From contig OX336348.1 of the NCBI GenBank assembly GCA_946902875.1, positions 18,067,741-18,131,740 of the forward strand: 64,000 bases of DNA, read 5' to 3'. Positions 1 through 10,796 of this stretch are shown in pieces. The DNA is from Nematopogon swammerdamellus (lineage: Eukaryota; Arthropoda; Insecta; Lepidoptera; Adelidae). Numbering within the stretch: position 1 is the first letter of the stretch; each line of letters starts with the position of its first letter. The translations under genes and the position numbers were made by a program. A model generated the notes under the pieces. It had not been told where the DNA came from. It saw nothing but the letters and a program-made list of their open reading frames with translations, and did not search any database.

Positions 1-239
1 ATTTAAAAAAATAATGTGCTTAATGGAAAAACATCGAAATTGATTAGATCTAATAGATGTACACTCTTTTTAAAAATATTTGTAGTATTTTTGCATTATC
101 TTATTTTTTGCTCACCGTACAAAATGTTCAAGGTCGTGTAGCTCCAACTTTATACATATAATCTATCATTACATCTAAACAATCTCATTTAAACTATCCA
201 CTGGACTCATTTCTACGTTTTTCTTGCATCAGTCAGTTT

Positions 240-662
240 TTACGTTCGGACATAAAACTCGGCTGAATAAGAAAAGCTCCAGGTATAGGGCCGGCAACCC
301 AAATTAATTAATAATAGGATGATGGGACCTTTCGAATGGCACGAGTTTCATTTTGCTACCCGATGAGGTAAATTTTCCTTTTTTTGGCCACCCTAAAATT
401 AGGCTGAATCACGAAAGTGCCACGTTTGGGCGAGGCAACCCTGTGCAGTTTGGCTTTTCTTGATTAGCACTATCGAATGTGCTATGTACCTACTTGCTAC
501 CCGATGAGGTAAATTCCACCAAAAAATAGGATCATTTTTTTGGTCACTGTACAAAATGCTCCAGGTTACGCCCAGGCAACCCTGTACTATAAAACATAAC
601 TTTTTAATATGCAACAGCCTAGATTAGTCACATCTTGCTACTCGATGGGGTAGGGTTGCATA
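240..662. repeat. Three tandem copies of a 141-bp repeat
   Basis: Three landmarks recur at exactly 141-bp spacing: ggcaaccc at 293, 434 and 575; gctac(c/t)cgatg(a/g)gg at 355, 496 and 637; and ggctgaat at 261 and 402. The copies have diverged and the spacer between landmarks is AT-rich. The array lies just upstream of a Helitron 3' end on the same strand (770-773) and may be its body. The open frame at 399-614 is a by-product of the repeat. The rest of 1-740 shows nothing recognisable. Confidence 0.75.
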
Positions 663-734
663 CGGCCCGCTCTTAGTCTATAAGAGAAGCAATTGTTTAT
701 TATAATATTTGCGTTTAATCTGATTTGCTATTAA

Positions 735-773
735 ACCGAGTCTACCGCGAGTAAAGCCGCGGGCAAAACCTAG
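735..773 (+). mobile_element. Helitron 3' terminus (element extends left)
   Basis: The sequence ccgcgagtaaagccgcgggc, then aaaac, then CTAG at 770-773 followed by T, matches the 3' end of Lepidopteran non-autonomous Helitrons: a short GC-rich hairpin, then CTRR, with a T after the insertion point. No matching 5' TC end was located to the left inside the window, so the element size is unknown. It ends one base before the foldback element at 775, the same order seen near 48378. Confidence 0.6.
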
Positions 774-774
774 T

Positions 775-1222
775 AAAAAATAAGTTCAAAAACCAAAACC
801 CGACTACTGAAAAATCACGCTCTAATAAGTATGAAACAAGAAAATATTCTCATCTGAAATTGTTATGTACAAACTATTCAATATTTTCTCGTCTATTAAA
901 TAAACAACTTAAACGTAATATATTTTAATGTATTTAATAAATATTGATAGTGTTGTTCAGAGGATAGCCGTGGTCGTATGCCACCTACCCTATAAAAAAA
1001 AATACATTCAAACAGTAGTAAGCGGTCATAAGCTTTAGGGCAAAGTGGCATACGACCACGGCTATCCTCTGAACAACTGGTGTAAGTTGTTTATTTAATA
1101 GACGATAAAATATTGAATAGTTTGTACATAACAATTTTAGATGAGAATATTTTCTTGTTTCATACTTTTTAGAGCGTGATTTTTCAGTAGTCGGGTTTTA
1201 GTTTTTGAACTTATTTTCTTAA
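775..1222. mobile_element. Foldback (long inverted repeat) element
   Basis: The left arm (about 775-911) reappears as its reverse complement at about 1081-1222. Landmarks are aaaacccgactactg on the left and cagtagtcgggtttt on the right. A second inverted pair, ttcagaggatagccgtgg (955-972) and ccacggctatcctctgaa, lies near the centre. There is no transposase ORF, so this is a MITE-like or foldback non-autonomous element. The outer motif acccgact is shared with the foldback elements at 38229, 44400 and 48516, which makes it a divergent member of one family. It sits between two Helitron 3' ends (773 plus, 1247 minus). Confidence 0.75.
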
Positions 1223-1246
1223 CTAGAATTGTCGTTTTATAAGACA

Positions 1247-3147
1247 ACTAGCTTTTGCCCGCGGCTTCGCTCGCGTGAAATTCGTATTTCGAAGGAAGAA
1301 AATAAGTAACTAAGGGCGAGCTGGGTTCAGGTAATCGATAAACCGTCTCGAAGAAAGTTAGTAACTTTTTGAGGCCGAAGGCGGAGTTGCGTTCAGGAAG
1401 ACGACAAACCTTCTCGAAGACAGTAAGTAACTATGGGCGAGGCCGGAGGACGAACTGCGTTCAGGAAGAGGATAAACCATCTTTAAGAAAATAAGTAACA
1501 AAGGGCGAGGCCGAAGGCCGAGCTGCGTTCAGGAAGAGGATAACCTTTTCGAAGAAGTAAGTAACAGAGGGCGAGGCCGAAGGCCGAGCCGCGTTCAGAA
1601 AGAGGATAACCTTTTCGAAAAAAGTAAGTAACAGAGGGCGAGGCCGAAGGCCGAGCTGCGTTCAGGAAAACGATAAACCTTCTCGAAGACAGTAAGTGAC
1701 TATGGGCGAGGCCGAAGGCCGTGCTGCGTTCAGGAAGAGGATAACCTTTTCGAAGAAAGTAAGTAACAAAGGGCGAGGCCGAAGGCCGAGCCGCGTTCAG
1801 GAAGAGGATAACCTTTTCGAAGAAAGTAAGTAACAGAGGGCGAGGCCGAAGGCCGAGCTGCGTTCAGGAAGACGACAAACCTTATCGAAGACAGTAAGTA
1901 ACTATAGGCGAGGCCGAAGGCCGAGCTGCGTTCAGGAAAACGATAAACCTTCTCGAAGACAGTAAGTGACTATGGCCGAGGCCGAAGGCCGAGCTGCGTT
2001 CAGGAAGAGGATAACCTTTTCGAAGAAAGTAAGTAACAGAGGGCGAGGCCGAAGGCCGAGCTGAGTTCAGGAAGACCATAAAACTTCTCGAAGAAAGTAA
2101 GTAACAAAGGGCGAGGCCGAAGGCCGAGCTACGTTCAGGAAGACGATTAACCTTCTCAAAGACAGTAAGTAACTATGGGCGAGGCCGAAGGCCGAGCTGC
2201 GTTCAGGAAGAGGATAACCTTTTCGAAGAAAGTAAGTAACAGATGGCGGGGCCGAAGGCCGAGCTGCGTTCAGGAAGACGATAAACCTTCTCGAAGACAG
2301 TAAGTAACTATGGGTGAGGCCGAAGGCCGAGCTGCGTTCAGGAAGAGGATAACCTTTTCGAAGAAAGTAAGCAACAGAGGGCGAGGCCGAAGGCCGAGCT
2401 GCGTTCAGGAAGACCATAAACCTTCTCAAAGAAAGTAAGTAACAGAGGGCGAGGCCGAAGGCCGAGCTACGTTCAGGAAGACGATAAACCTTTTTGAAGA
2501 CAGTAAGTAAGTAACTATGGGCGAGGCCGAAGGCCGAGCTGCGTTCAGGAAGAGGATAAACCATCTTTAAGGAAGTAAGTAACAAATGGCGAGGCCGAAG
2601 GCCGAGCTGCGTTCAGGAAGAAGATAACCTTTTCGAAGAATGTAAGTAACAGACAAAGGGCGAGTCCGAAGACCGAGCTGCGTTCAGGAAGGCCATAAAT
2701 CTTCTCGAAGAAAGTAACTTCTTTGTTACTTACTTTCTTCGAAAAAGTTTATCCTCTTCCTTAACACATCTCGGCCTTCGGCCTCGCCCATAGTTACTTA
2801 CTGTCTTCGAGAAGGTTTATCGTCTTCTTGAACGCAGCTCGGCCTTCGGCCTCGCCCTTTGTTACTTGCTTTCTTCGAGAAGGTTTATGATCTACCTGAA
2901 CGCAGCTCGGCCTTCGGCCTCGCCCTTTGTTGCTTGCTTTCTTCGAGTAGGTTTATGGTCTTCCTGAACGCAGCTCGGCCTTCGGCCTCGCCCTTCGTTA
3001 CTTACTTTCTTCGAGAAGGTTTATAGTCTTCCCAAACGCAGCTCGGCCTTCGGCCTCGCCCTTAGTTACTAACTTTCTTTGAGTAAGTTTATCGTCTTCC
3101 TGAACTCAACTCATTCACAAACTTTCGCGTTTATAATATTAGTAGGA
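1247..3147 (-). mobile_element. Non-autonomous Helitron with minisatellite body
   Basis: Read on the minus strand the element starts TCCTACTAATATTATAAA at 3147, preceded by A. It ends with a GC hairpin (stem CGCG/GC, bulged A, loop GAA), then ctagt with CTAG at 1250-1247 followed by T. A-to-T insertion, a TC start and a CTRR end behind a hairpin are the Helitron hallmarks, and this start and end are typical of the abundant Lepidopteran family. No Rep/helicase ORF is present. The interior is almost wholly a 68-bp tandem array, so the element is a passenger moved by a helper elsewhere. Confidence 0.75.
1290..3120. repeat. 68-bp minisatellite with internal inversion
   Basis: The unit is about 67-70 bp and contains gaggccgaaggccgagctgc, gttcaggaag and ttctcgaag...gtaagtaac. 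About 20 units run in one orientation from 1290 to about 2718, then about 6 run in the opposite orientation to 3120, making a head-to-head junction at 2715-2725. A short GGCC-gaa-GGCC hairpin lies in each unit. Because 68 is not a multiple of three and the unit lacks stops on the minus strand, long false ORFs (1882-2585) appear. The same unit recurs at 39285, 45440, 46700 and 47500. Confidence 0.9.
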
Positions 3148-3149
3148 TT

Positions 3150-3546
3150 TATTTTGGGTAGGTTTGGAGTGAGGCCTGATTTTAGAAATTATTCCCAATT
3201 GTCGGATACATGCAAGCAAATCCGAAAGCAAGCTAACAATATATAAATGAAATGTGCTAATTAAGCCCTTTTATTTGAGACCCAACACGGCATCATTAAA
3301 AAAATTTTTTTTAGGTCATGACTTTATGTCCTCTAGGGGCGCCATATCCAATTTTATGGGACGTCACATAGCCTATAACCAGCGGACGGTCAAAACGCAT
3401 CAAACGATACCTCATTTGTCTAATTATGATAAGTAGTTTCGAAGTTATGTATGTATGAGGGAACAGATGAACATACATACATACATACATACCTACATAC
3501 CGGTCAAACACATGACTCTCCTTTTCGCTTCGCCGTAGTCGGGTAA
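3150..3546 (+). mobile_element. 'Gtagtcgggtaaaa' terminal module
   Basis: A non-coding stretch that includes a catacata microsatellite (3472-3497) and ends cttcgccgtagtcgggtaaa. The same end, with the same general layout (a microsatellite or 'tggaacatacgtac' stretch, then ccttttngcttcgc and gtcgggtaaaa), recurs at about 41656, 47474 and 53340, and inverted at 42696, 55358 and 56758. It forms the outer end of the composite structures described below. No ORF or known protein is recognised. Confidence 0.5.
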
Positions 3547-4600
3547 AAATAAGAATCTTTTCGCTAATATTGCACGCATACTACACTACGTACAATATAA
3601 TATAAACATACGATCAATTAACTTATTAAAATAGGAACTTCAGTTAAGTAAATATCCGCTAACATCGACTCGCAACGACACTTTTACTTTGCACCTAAAA
3701 TTAATCAAATAAATAGGTACCAAACGAAGTAAACCTACAAAACTTTGCTCGAGACAATGCATACACACACACACCGCGTTCCGCCAGACCGCACCCCGCA
3801 CCCCGCTCCGTGCCCCGCGCCTCCGCCGCCGGCGCCGCCGCCGTCAGCCTCTGCCAGCCGCGCTACCAGCCGCCGCGCCGCCCCCGCGCCGCGCCGCCTC
3901 CCATAACTTTATTTCGGCGCTTGGAACAATTCGATTTGTATGGGAGCCACATCTTAGCTTAACCGCAAGTGAATTTTAGTTAGCCTATCCTGTGTCCCGT
4001 ATAGTAAAATGGGCTTGTACTAAGTTTCATCAAATTCGGATGATGGCTTTAGGAGTTATGGAGGAACATTCATACATACATACATACAGAAAAGATTTCT
4101 AAAAATCGTCAATTTAGCTTTAGTATCATACATAGAGTCTATAAACTCAATATTTCCTAAAACAAAGTAACTTACTCCAAGAGCACCCCTTACAGATTTA
4201 TTATTAGTATATATATATATATATATAATATATATATATATATAGTATATATGATATGATGATATGATATGATGATGATTGATGATATATTCAAACTTGT
4301 TTGGAATTTGTAAACTTTAAATAACTAAATAATTGTGTTGCTCTGAAAAAAAATTTTTATTTTAGTACTTACATACACAATAATAATTACTGTTTAGATT
4401 TACATCGCCAACAGATGGCGCCACACGCTTGTTTGCTTCTCGCTATTGCAGAGTGGTGTTTAACGTGATATATACGGGTCATGTTTTACATCACCTGCCA
4501 CCAGATGACGCCACGTGTCTGTTTACTTTTCACATTTCTATACTGTCTATGAAGTTGTATTAGGCAGTGGCAAAATTCAAAATAAAGTACCAGCAGCCCA
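3547..4600. other. Intergenic: GC-rich patch, AT microsatellite, diverged repeats
   Basis: 3777-3905 is an extremely C/G-rich, CpG-rich patch in AT-rich surroundings, with no linked gene. 3950-4110 (cctatcctgtgtcccgtata, then a catacata run) is a dispersed repeat that recurs inverted at about 43905-44030. 4205-4280 is a (TA)n/(GATATGAT)n microsatellite. 4401-4530 holds two diverged copies of an (a/c)cagatg(g/a)cgccac segment. No gene is seen. Confidence 0.5.
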
Positions 4601-4983
4601 ACCGTGGTAATTTTACTCGATCGACGAGTTCGAGCAAAATGAACGAGTAGGCATAATTGGTACCGTCGTAGCTGTCAAATGTACAAGTGAGTGAGTGCAC
4701 GAAAGTTTCGTGCCGTTTCGTGACGAAACGGTCACGTGGTCTACTCGAACTCGAACGTCAATCTATCACATTTTGACAGTTATTGGTACCGTCGTACGAA
4801 ATGTGAGCTCGAACTTCGAGTCATTTTGACGTATACGGTCACCCAAACACTCGATTGATCTTGATCGACTTTTGCGATAGTTTAGTAAATCTCAAAGTTG
4901 GTTATATGTTAAATTAACGATTCCTTTCATTGAATTTAGTGGAAAGGTATTTAAATTATGTATTATTTTATTTATAACTTGTT

Positions 4984-7896
4984 CTTTTTTTTTTTTATTG
5001 ACAGCGCGACATATGGCGCCGAGCCACCCATAAGGTGTCTAACGACGCCCATGGACATTCGGTCGTATGCGGGGGTTGCGAATGCCATGCCGGCCTGACA
5101 GGTGCCCATTCACGCCCCTCTTGAAGGACCCGAGACTGTACTTGGGGGGAAATATATGGGCAGGGAGAGCGTTCCAGAGTTTACCGGTTCTGTAGAGGAA
5201 AGATCTGCAGAATCGATTGGTACGCATCCGCGGTAAGTCCAGCGTGTAGGGATGCAATCCCTGCCCAGTGCGCGTGGTGCGAAGGTGGAGAGGGGACGGC
5301 GGGATCGCATTAAACAGCTCCTCCGATCACTCCCCATGGAATAAGCGATAGAACACACTTAGGGAGCCGACATCCCTACGGTGTTGCAGTGGTTCTAGAT
5401 CGCAGGACACTTCGGGGTCACCCACTAGTCGCACGGCTCGACGCTGGATTGAGTCCAGAGGCGCAAGCTGGTATTTTGCAGAGCCATCCCACAGGTGCGA
5501 GCAGTACTCCAAGCAGGACCTGATCTGCGATTTATACAGAAGCAGCTTTTGGTCCGGCGTGAAGTACCGTCGCACCTTATTGAGTACGCCCAGCTTTTTA
5601 GAAGCCAGCTTGGCCTTCCCCTCGATATGGCGACGAAAGTTCAGGTCGTGCGACAGTTCGACTCCGAGGACCCCGAGGTGTTCGCTTAATTTAAGCGACG
5701 TGCCTTGGAATGAAGGAGCCGGTGTGAACGCCGCTCTCTTCGCACTGAACGCGCAAACTTGTGTCTTGGAAGCGTTGAACTCGACCAAATTACTACGGCC
5801 CCATTCGGAAATAGAGCCGAGTGTGTGTTCGAGCTCAGACACAAGTCTTCGCCTCTTCTCATCCACAACATCCCGACTGGCTGAAGGGTGACTGGTGTAG
5901 GATCCGTGTGCCGTACTGTCATCTGCATAACAATGTATGTTGCCCAGAGACAGCATATCATTGATATGCAGAAGAAACAGCGTGGGTGACAACACAGATC
6001 CTTGTGGTACACCGGCGTTCACTGACATGGCGTCCGACGAGCAACCGTCCACTAGGACGTGAATGCTACGCCCATGTAGGAAGTCGGCGACCCAGTCACA
6101 GAGGCCAGAAGGAAGTCTGTAAGCCGGCAATTTGCTCAAGAGCGACTTGTGCCAAACCCGGTCAAATGCCTTGGCAATATCAAGGCCAATTGCCAAGGAT
6201 TCACCATGACCTTCAAGCGATTCCCCCCAAAGGTGAGTGACGTACGCTAGAAGATCACCAGCAGATCGTTTTGGCCGGAAGCCGTATTGCCGATCGCTGA
6301 TGAGGTCATTCGTCTCTAGGTACTTCATGAGCTGCACATTTATAATGCGCTCCATCACCTTACATAGAAGGGAGGTAATCGCTATAGGTCGGTAGTTTGA
6401 CGGGTTTGAGCGGTCACCCTTTTTGGGGACCGCTTGCACAAACGCCGATTTCCAGGCCGCCGGCACACGGCCATTGGAGTAGGAGAGACGGAATAGGCGC
6501 GTCAGCACTGGAGCCAGCTCGGGAGCACACCTTTTTAACACCAATGCAGGAATCCTATCCGGCCCACTCGCTTTCCTGACGTCTAGGGAGAGAAGCTCCG
6601 CCCGTACAGTCCGTTGTCGAAACTGCACTTCCGGCATGGAGTTCTCATACCTAGGTATGGATGGGGGAGTGGCACACCCATCGTCCAGGTTGGAGTTCCC
6701 CGCAAAGAGAGATACCAGTAAGTCGGCTTTCTCCTTTGCGGAGTGGGCAAGTGAGCCTCCAGGACACTGCAGAGGTGGAAGAGAGGAGCGGCAGAAATTT
6801 GTCTCGACAGATTTGGCGAGAGACCAGAACTCACGGCTCCCAGTTGGGTATTGGTTCAGTCTATCGCCGATTCTGCCGATGTGGTCAAATTTGGCCCTGG
6901 CAATAACCCTTTTGCAAGATCTGGAGAGGCGGTTGTATTCCTTCTTCAGTTCGGATACGTTTGAATCACGTCCGGCACGACCGCGCCACCATGCACGATA
7001 AGCTGTGCATTTAGCTGCAACAGCATCAGCACAGTCGCGGCTGTACCATGGCTGGCTTTTACCACCGAGGTGGACAGAGGCGCTGGGAATAAACATTTCC
7101 ATTGCCCCCATAACCACCTCGGCAACGGTATTAGCACATTGCGACGGATCGTCCGAACTGAAGCAGATCTCTCTCCAAGGGTAGGATGCGAAGTGTTCTC
7201 GCATCCCATCCCAATCTGCTGACGCGTAGTGCCAAATTCGACGCATTCCTCCAGTACGGGACTGAGGAGGCGAAGATGGCACCGTGGACCCCACTAAACA
7301 GTGACCAGAAGAACCCAGCGGGGCTCTCACTGCGACCTTATATCCAGTGGGGTTCGTCGTCAGCAGAAGATCCAGCAGAGAGGGTTCATGACCGTCTATA
7401 TCTGGCAGCCTGGTGGGCTGGTCTACCAGTTGAGACAGGTCATGCGTCAGGGCGAAGTCGTAGGCGGCTCTCCCCGCAAAGTCAGTTCTCCTGGAGCCTA
7501 GCCATGCCTCGTGATGGGCATTGAAGTCTCCAAGGAGAACCAAATCCGCGGTGGGAAACCGCTCTTGGACTTTGTCTACCGCTCCACTCAGGTACTCGAA
7601 TAACCGAGCTGTCTCCGCATTGCCAGAGTGCGACCTGTAGAGACAGGCGTACACCCGCGACACCGTCCCCAGATCCACGTGGGCCCAGAGTATTGAGAGC
7701 TCGGGGTCCTCAATGCAGCGCAGGCGACGACAGCAAATATCCGCCCTGACAAACAGGCATACCCCGGCTCGCGAGCGGAAGGCTTCTTCCAGGGTGTAGC
7801 CGGGGTAGTGCAGGTAAGAAGTGTCGGCAGGGCGAGATATTTGCGTTTCCGTCAGAAAAAGCAAGGCCGGCTTCATCGTCTCCAGGTGTTCCTCCT
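4984..7896 (-). pseudogene. Jockey-like non-LTR retrotransposon ORF2, 5'-truncated
   Basis: A 946-codon frame running from 7876 down to 5039 encodes endonuclease plus reverse transcriptase and would copy RNA into DNA at a nicked target. Endonuclease motifs from the ATG: TETQ (10-13) and LGDFNAHH (115-122). The usual SDH is SGH (190-192), losing a catalytic Asp. RT motifs: LDIAKAFD (565-572), AGVPQGSVLSP (621-631) and YADD (650-653). One in-frame TGA (5329-5327) cuts off the C-terminal region, which continues in frame to 5039. Homology starts at about 7896 without ORF1 or 5' UTR, typical of incomplete reverse transcription. The 3' end is a poly(A)-like run (4984-4998). The mutated SGH and the stop indicate a dead copy. 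The clade is judged by eye; CR1-group assignment is possible. Confidence 0.85.
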
Positions 7897-9085
7897 TTAT
7901 TTTATTTTAGTATTTACTCAAATAATACAGATCAAAAATACAAGTAGGTACCTAAGTACCTATCACTAAATTAAAATAAGAATAGAGTCTGTACCTAGGT
8001 ACATACATACATACATCACATCATACATATCACACGCTATATCCCGACCATCATCCCGACAATCGGGGTAAGCAGAGTAATCGGTGTTGTGCTACACATA
8101 CCTAACTACATCAAGCAGCAAGTAAGGCATGAAGACCCACCTCCTGCATGACTCGGTGGAAGGACCGTGACAATTTGACAGGTGGCTAGCCTGTCGCCCT
8201 TTAGCACGGCATCGTGTCCTTATCCCTTGGCCGCCTTTTATGTATGACATGCACGGGGAGAGATGCAGTGGGGCTATTCTTATTAATACCGACCGGCCCA
8301 CACGCACGGTACCGTAGTTAGTGCGTAATAAAGTCTTGTCTTCTAAGTACACGTCTCATATCAATTTGTCAGTACCTACCTAAGTATGTACCTATCTATG
8401 TAACTAATTTATAGGTGACCGGTAGTGGAGCTAAAATGTATAACCAAATATGGTAATAATAGGTACATACAGGAGTTATTTATTTTTAGATAGGTAGGTA
8501 TCTACAGCAATGTATTACCCGTCGGAATATCTATATAGTCATTATAGGCTAGGCACCTCGCCTCGAAGAAATGCGCTTCCCCCGCACTTCACCGCGGTCT
8601 CGCCTCGTTAGTACCGTTATCGGGGTATTTTTGTGGCTAGGTAATATGGCTGGAGGAAGGGCGGAGGGTTGAGGGGAAGAGATTCAAAATGAATGTCGTC
8701 ATCACTCACACAGCTAGCTGACCGACAACCAACATCGTGTGTGTTGCCACGATGTAATTTTTACTAAATACTAAATAGCTACTCTTTAATATCGGGGTGT
8801 TCAATTTATACTCGTTTTTCAACTTAGTCAATACTCTTTTTCTGTTTTAATTAACATAAAGATTCCGAAAAATAGTATACATACCATATTGAACGTTTGA
8901 TACCTAGCAAAATGAGCGCTTTGCATTCTAGGTAACATAATACATTTAGTAAAAAAAATTTAATAGTGGCAAGACTGGTAGATCGACACTCGATCGAGAA
9001 TTCGTCACTTGGTCGACACTCGCATACGTACTCACCTGCACGCCGGTACCAAAATAATTTGCCTCGTGCGACCGATCGAGTCGAG
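7897..9085. other. Non-coding interior of the TIR element
   Basis: AT-rich spacer without a supportable gene. It holds a short catacata run near 8003-8020. A 'cccgac(c/a)atc' repeated segment with gtaagcagagtaatcggtgt (8042-8090) looks like a dispersed repeat, since a similar gtagcgcaacaccgatcacc segment lies at 57898. 8540-8700 is slightly GC-richer. The open frame at 8092-8352 has no recognisable content. Confidence 0.4.
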
Positions 9086-9166
9086 CGCAGCTCGAACTCG
9101 TCGTGCGAGTAAAATTACCACGGTAGGGGTCCTGGCAATATATTCAAGTGGTTTAATTAAATTGGT

Positions 9167-10080
9167 GTGTGTGTGAACATACTGTTCTACCTTAAAACAA
9201 CGAAAAATTGGCGGCCGGGGCTCTGGCCAAACTCGACGCCTCCAGAGTCGTTGGCGCCGGGGGCGGCGGCGGCGTCTCTTAAGTCCGCGCCTATGTCGCC
9301 CGCGACCGATGCAACCGCCAGCCCGGGGCCCTTCTCCGTGCCGGTGGACTTCACAAACGCGTTCAGCGCACTGCAGCGCACGGTGCAGACCATCGCGGAG
9401 GAGCAGAAGCACCTCATCGAAGGAGTCCGCTACCAGGGCTCGCAACTCGACAACCTTGACAAACGATTCGCCGACGTCCCGGAGGCGCTCGGCATCATCC
9501 GCACACTCATTGAGGAAAGAGAAGGCCTGCAGCGGTGCGTGACGGAGCTCGAGGAACACGTCGACCGGCTCGAGCAGCAAACGCGCGCGAACAACGTCGA
9601 CATCCGTGGCATCCCAATCGGGCCCAATTAAAACGTACTGGAGCACGTCAAGAAGATAGCTGACTTCGCCGGTGTACCGCTGTCTACCACCGATATTAAT
9701 TACGTGCAGCGCGTGAGCTCCATAACAGCAGCGAACGCGGGTGGTGGAGCCTCTTCTCAAGCGACACCGCCGCAGCAGCCACCTAAAATCATCGCCAGCT
9801 TCGTGCAGCGAGGGAAAGGAGACATGTTCCTACGTGCCGCCAGAGCTAAACAACCGTTTACTGGAAATGTTCTAGGTTTCAACGACAACACGCCCATATA
9901 TTGCAATGAACATTTGACACTCCAACGAAAAAAAACTACTCGCCAAAATACGATCAATGAAGGCTAAGAAAAATATTAGTATCGTTTGGTGCAAAATGGA
10001 TCAATTTAATAAGAAAGAACGAAAACTCGCGCATTCGGGCAGTACGGAGCGACGATGATTTTTTGGCTATGTTCCAGTAA
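9167..10080 (+). pseudogene. LINE ORF1, CR1/L2-like, broken
   Basis: This is the nucleic-acid-binding ORF1 that normally precedes the endonuclease/RT ORF of such elements. The first part (to 9631) has a long predicted coiled coil with heptad-like Leu/Val spacing (about residues 60-145), then NNVDIRGIP. After an in-frame TAA (9629-9631) the same frame continues with INYVQRVSS, an RNA-binding-fold-like segment and IYCNEHLTLQRKK. A frameshift in the A-run near 9930 moves the tail to another frame, ending VRKNENS...FQ-stop at 10080. A plausible start is the ATG at about 9293. Base composition changes sharply: strongly GC-rich up to about 9840, AT-rich afterwards. It is probably the partner of the ORF2 at 10797. 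Confidence 0.7.
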
Positions 10081-10413
10081 TCTTCAATACCAACCTTAAG
10101 TTTCTCCGAATCCATCAGTATTTGTACCATGTTTCTAGTAATGTACATGATCTAATTTTTTCGAATATAACCTACACTGTGACCTCTGGCTCGTCTAAAT
10201 GTTTCTCATTTTCCAAATACTCTGCAACACGAACCTCATCTTGTTTTGTACTGTACTTGTCAGAAACTTTCTAGCCCTAAGAATCTTACTATCGAATTAA
10301 CTTCCTTACTGTGTACAACATTCTAATAGATCTCGTATTCTAATAAACTTGTATGACTGTAATCTAATCAATCGCTACTACTCTTTATTTACTATTCTTT
10401 GTTTTATTATCAT

Positions 10414-10457
10414 AAACCAAACACAAAGAGGAACGAACTCCTCTCTGTGTTTGGTTT
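10414..10457. repeat. 18-bp stem hairpin between LINE ORF1 and ORF2
   Basis: aaaccaaacacaaagagg (10414-10431) and cctctctgtgtttggttt (10440-10457) are reverse complements with one mismatch and enclose an 8-base loop. It lies in the unusually long (about 700 bp) region between the two LINE ORFs, so the LINE RNA would fold here. The rest of 10081-10796 is AT-rich with no gene. Confidence 0.7.
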
Positions 10458-10796
10458 GTAAACAAACATTTTATGTGTTAATAACTTGTCCTTACTGCAC
10501 ACTGTGTCTACCCTCAGTTTTTCGGCATCTCATCAACGTTTATTTCTGTATGGTTTGTTTATGGTGCAAACCAAACTCTGTGTTGGTAGTAAATGTTGAA
10601 CGTTTGAAGATATTATGCAACTTCAGTAATCCCTCTGTAGTGTTGGTAGTTTTCATAATAATAAAAATAAGTTCGTATGTAATACCACTCGCCAACTACA
10701 AGGACAATAATATTTTCAAGATTGCAAGAAGATTATCGCGATGACTTCACGCAATAGAGTTAAACATTTATTCTCGGCGGCTCTTCTGTTCGTTCT

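Larger units (their letters stand above)
4601..9124. mobile_element. Element with imperfect terminal inverted repeats, split by a LINE
   Basis: accgtggtaattttactcg at 4601 is mirrored by cgagtaaaattaccacggt ending at 9124. The similarity continues inward as cgacgagttcgagc on the left and gctcgaactcgtcg on the right, then ggtacc. This fits a non-autonomous DNA transposon of about 1.6 kb into which a 2.9-kb LINE (4984-7896) inserted. No clear target-site duplication was found and no transposase is recognised, so the superfamily is not assigned. The remaining right part (7897-9085) is non-coding and includes a catacata microsatellite near 8003. Confidence 0.5.

Noticed and set aside
1882..2585. 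Long minus-strand ORFs in the 68-bp array
   Set aside because: The repeat unit lacks stops in all minus frames and its period is not a multiple of three, so the same peptide phrases recur in shifting frames; no start, domain or selection is evident.
1290..3120. CRISPR array
   Set aside because: The units are contiguous, with no unique spacers between repeats, and the context is a eukaryotic Helitron.
3777..3905. CpG island promoter
   Set aside because: It is a low-complexity C-rich patch with no gene start within several kilobases; transposon-derived composition is as likely.
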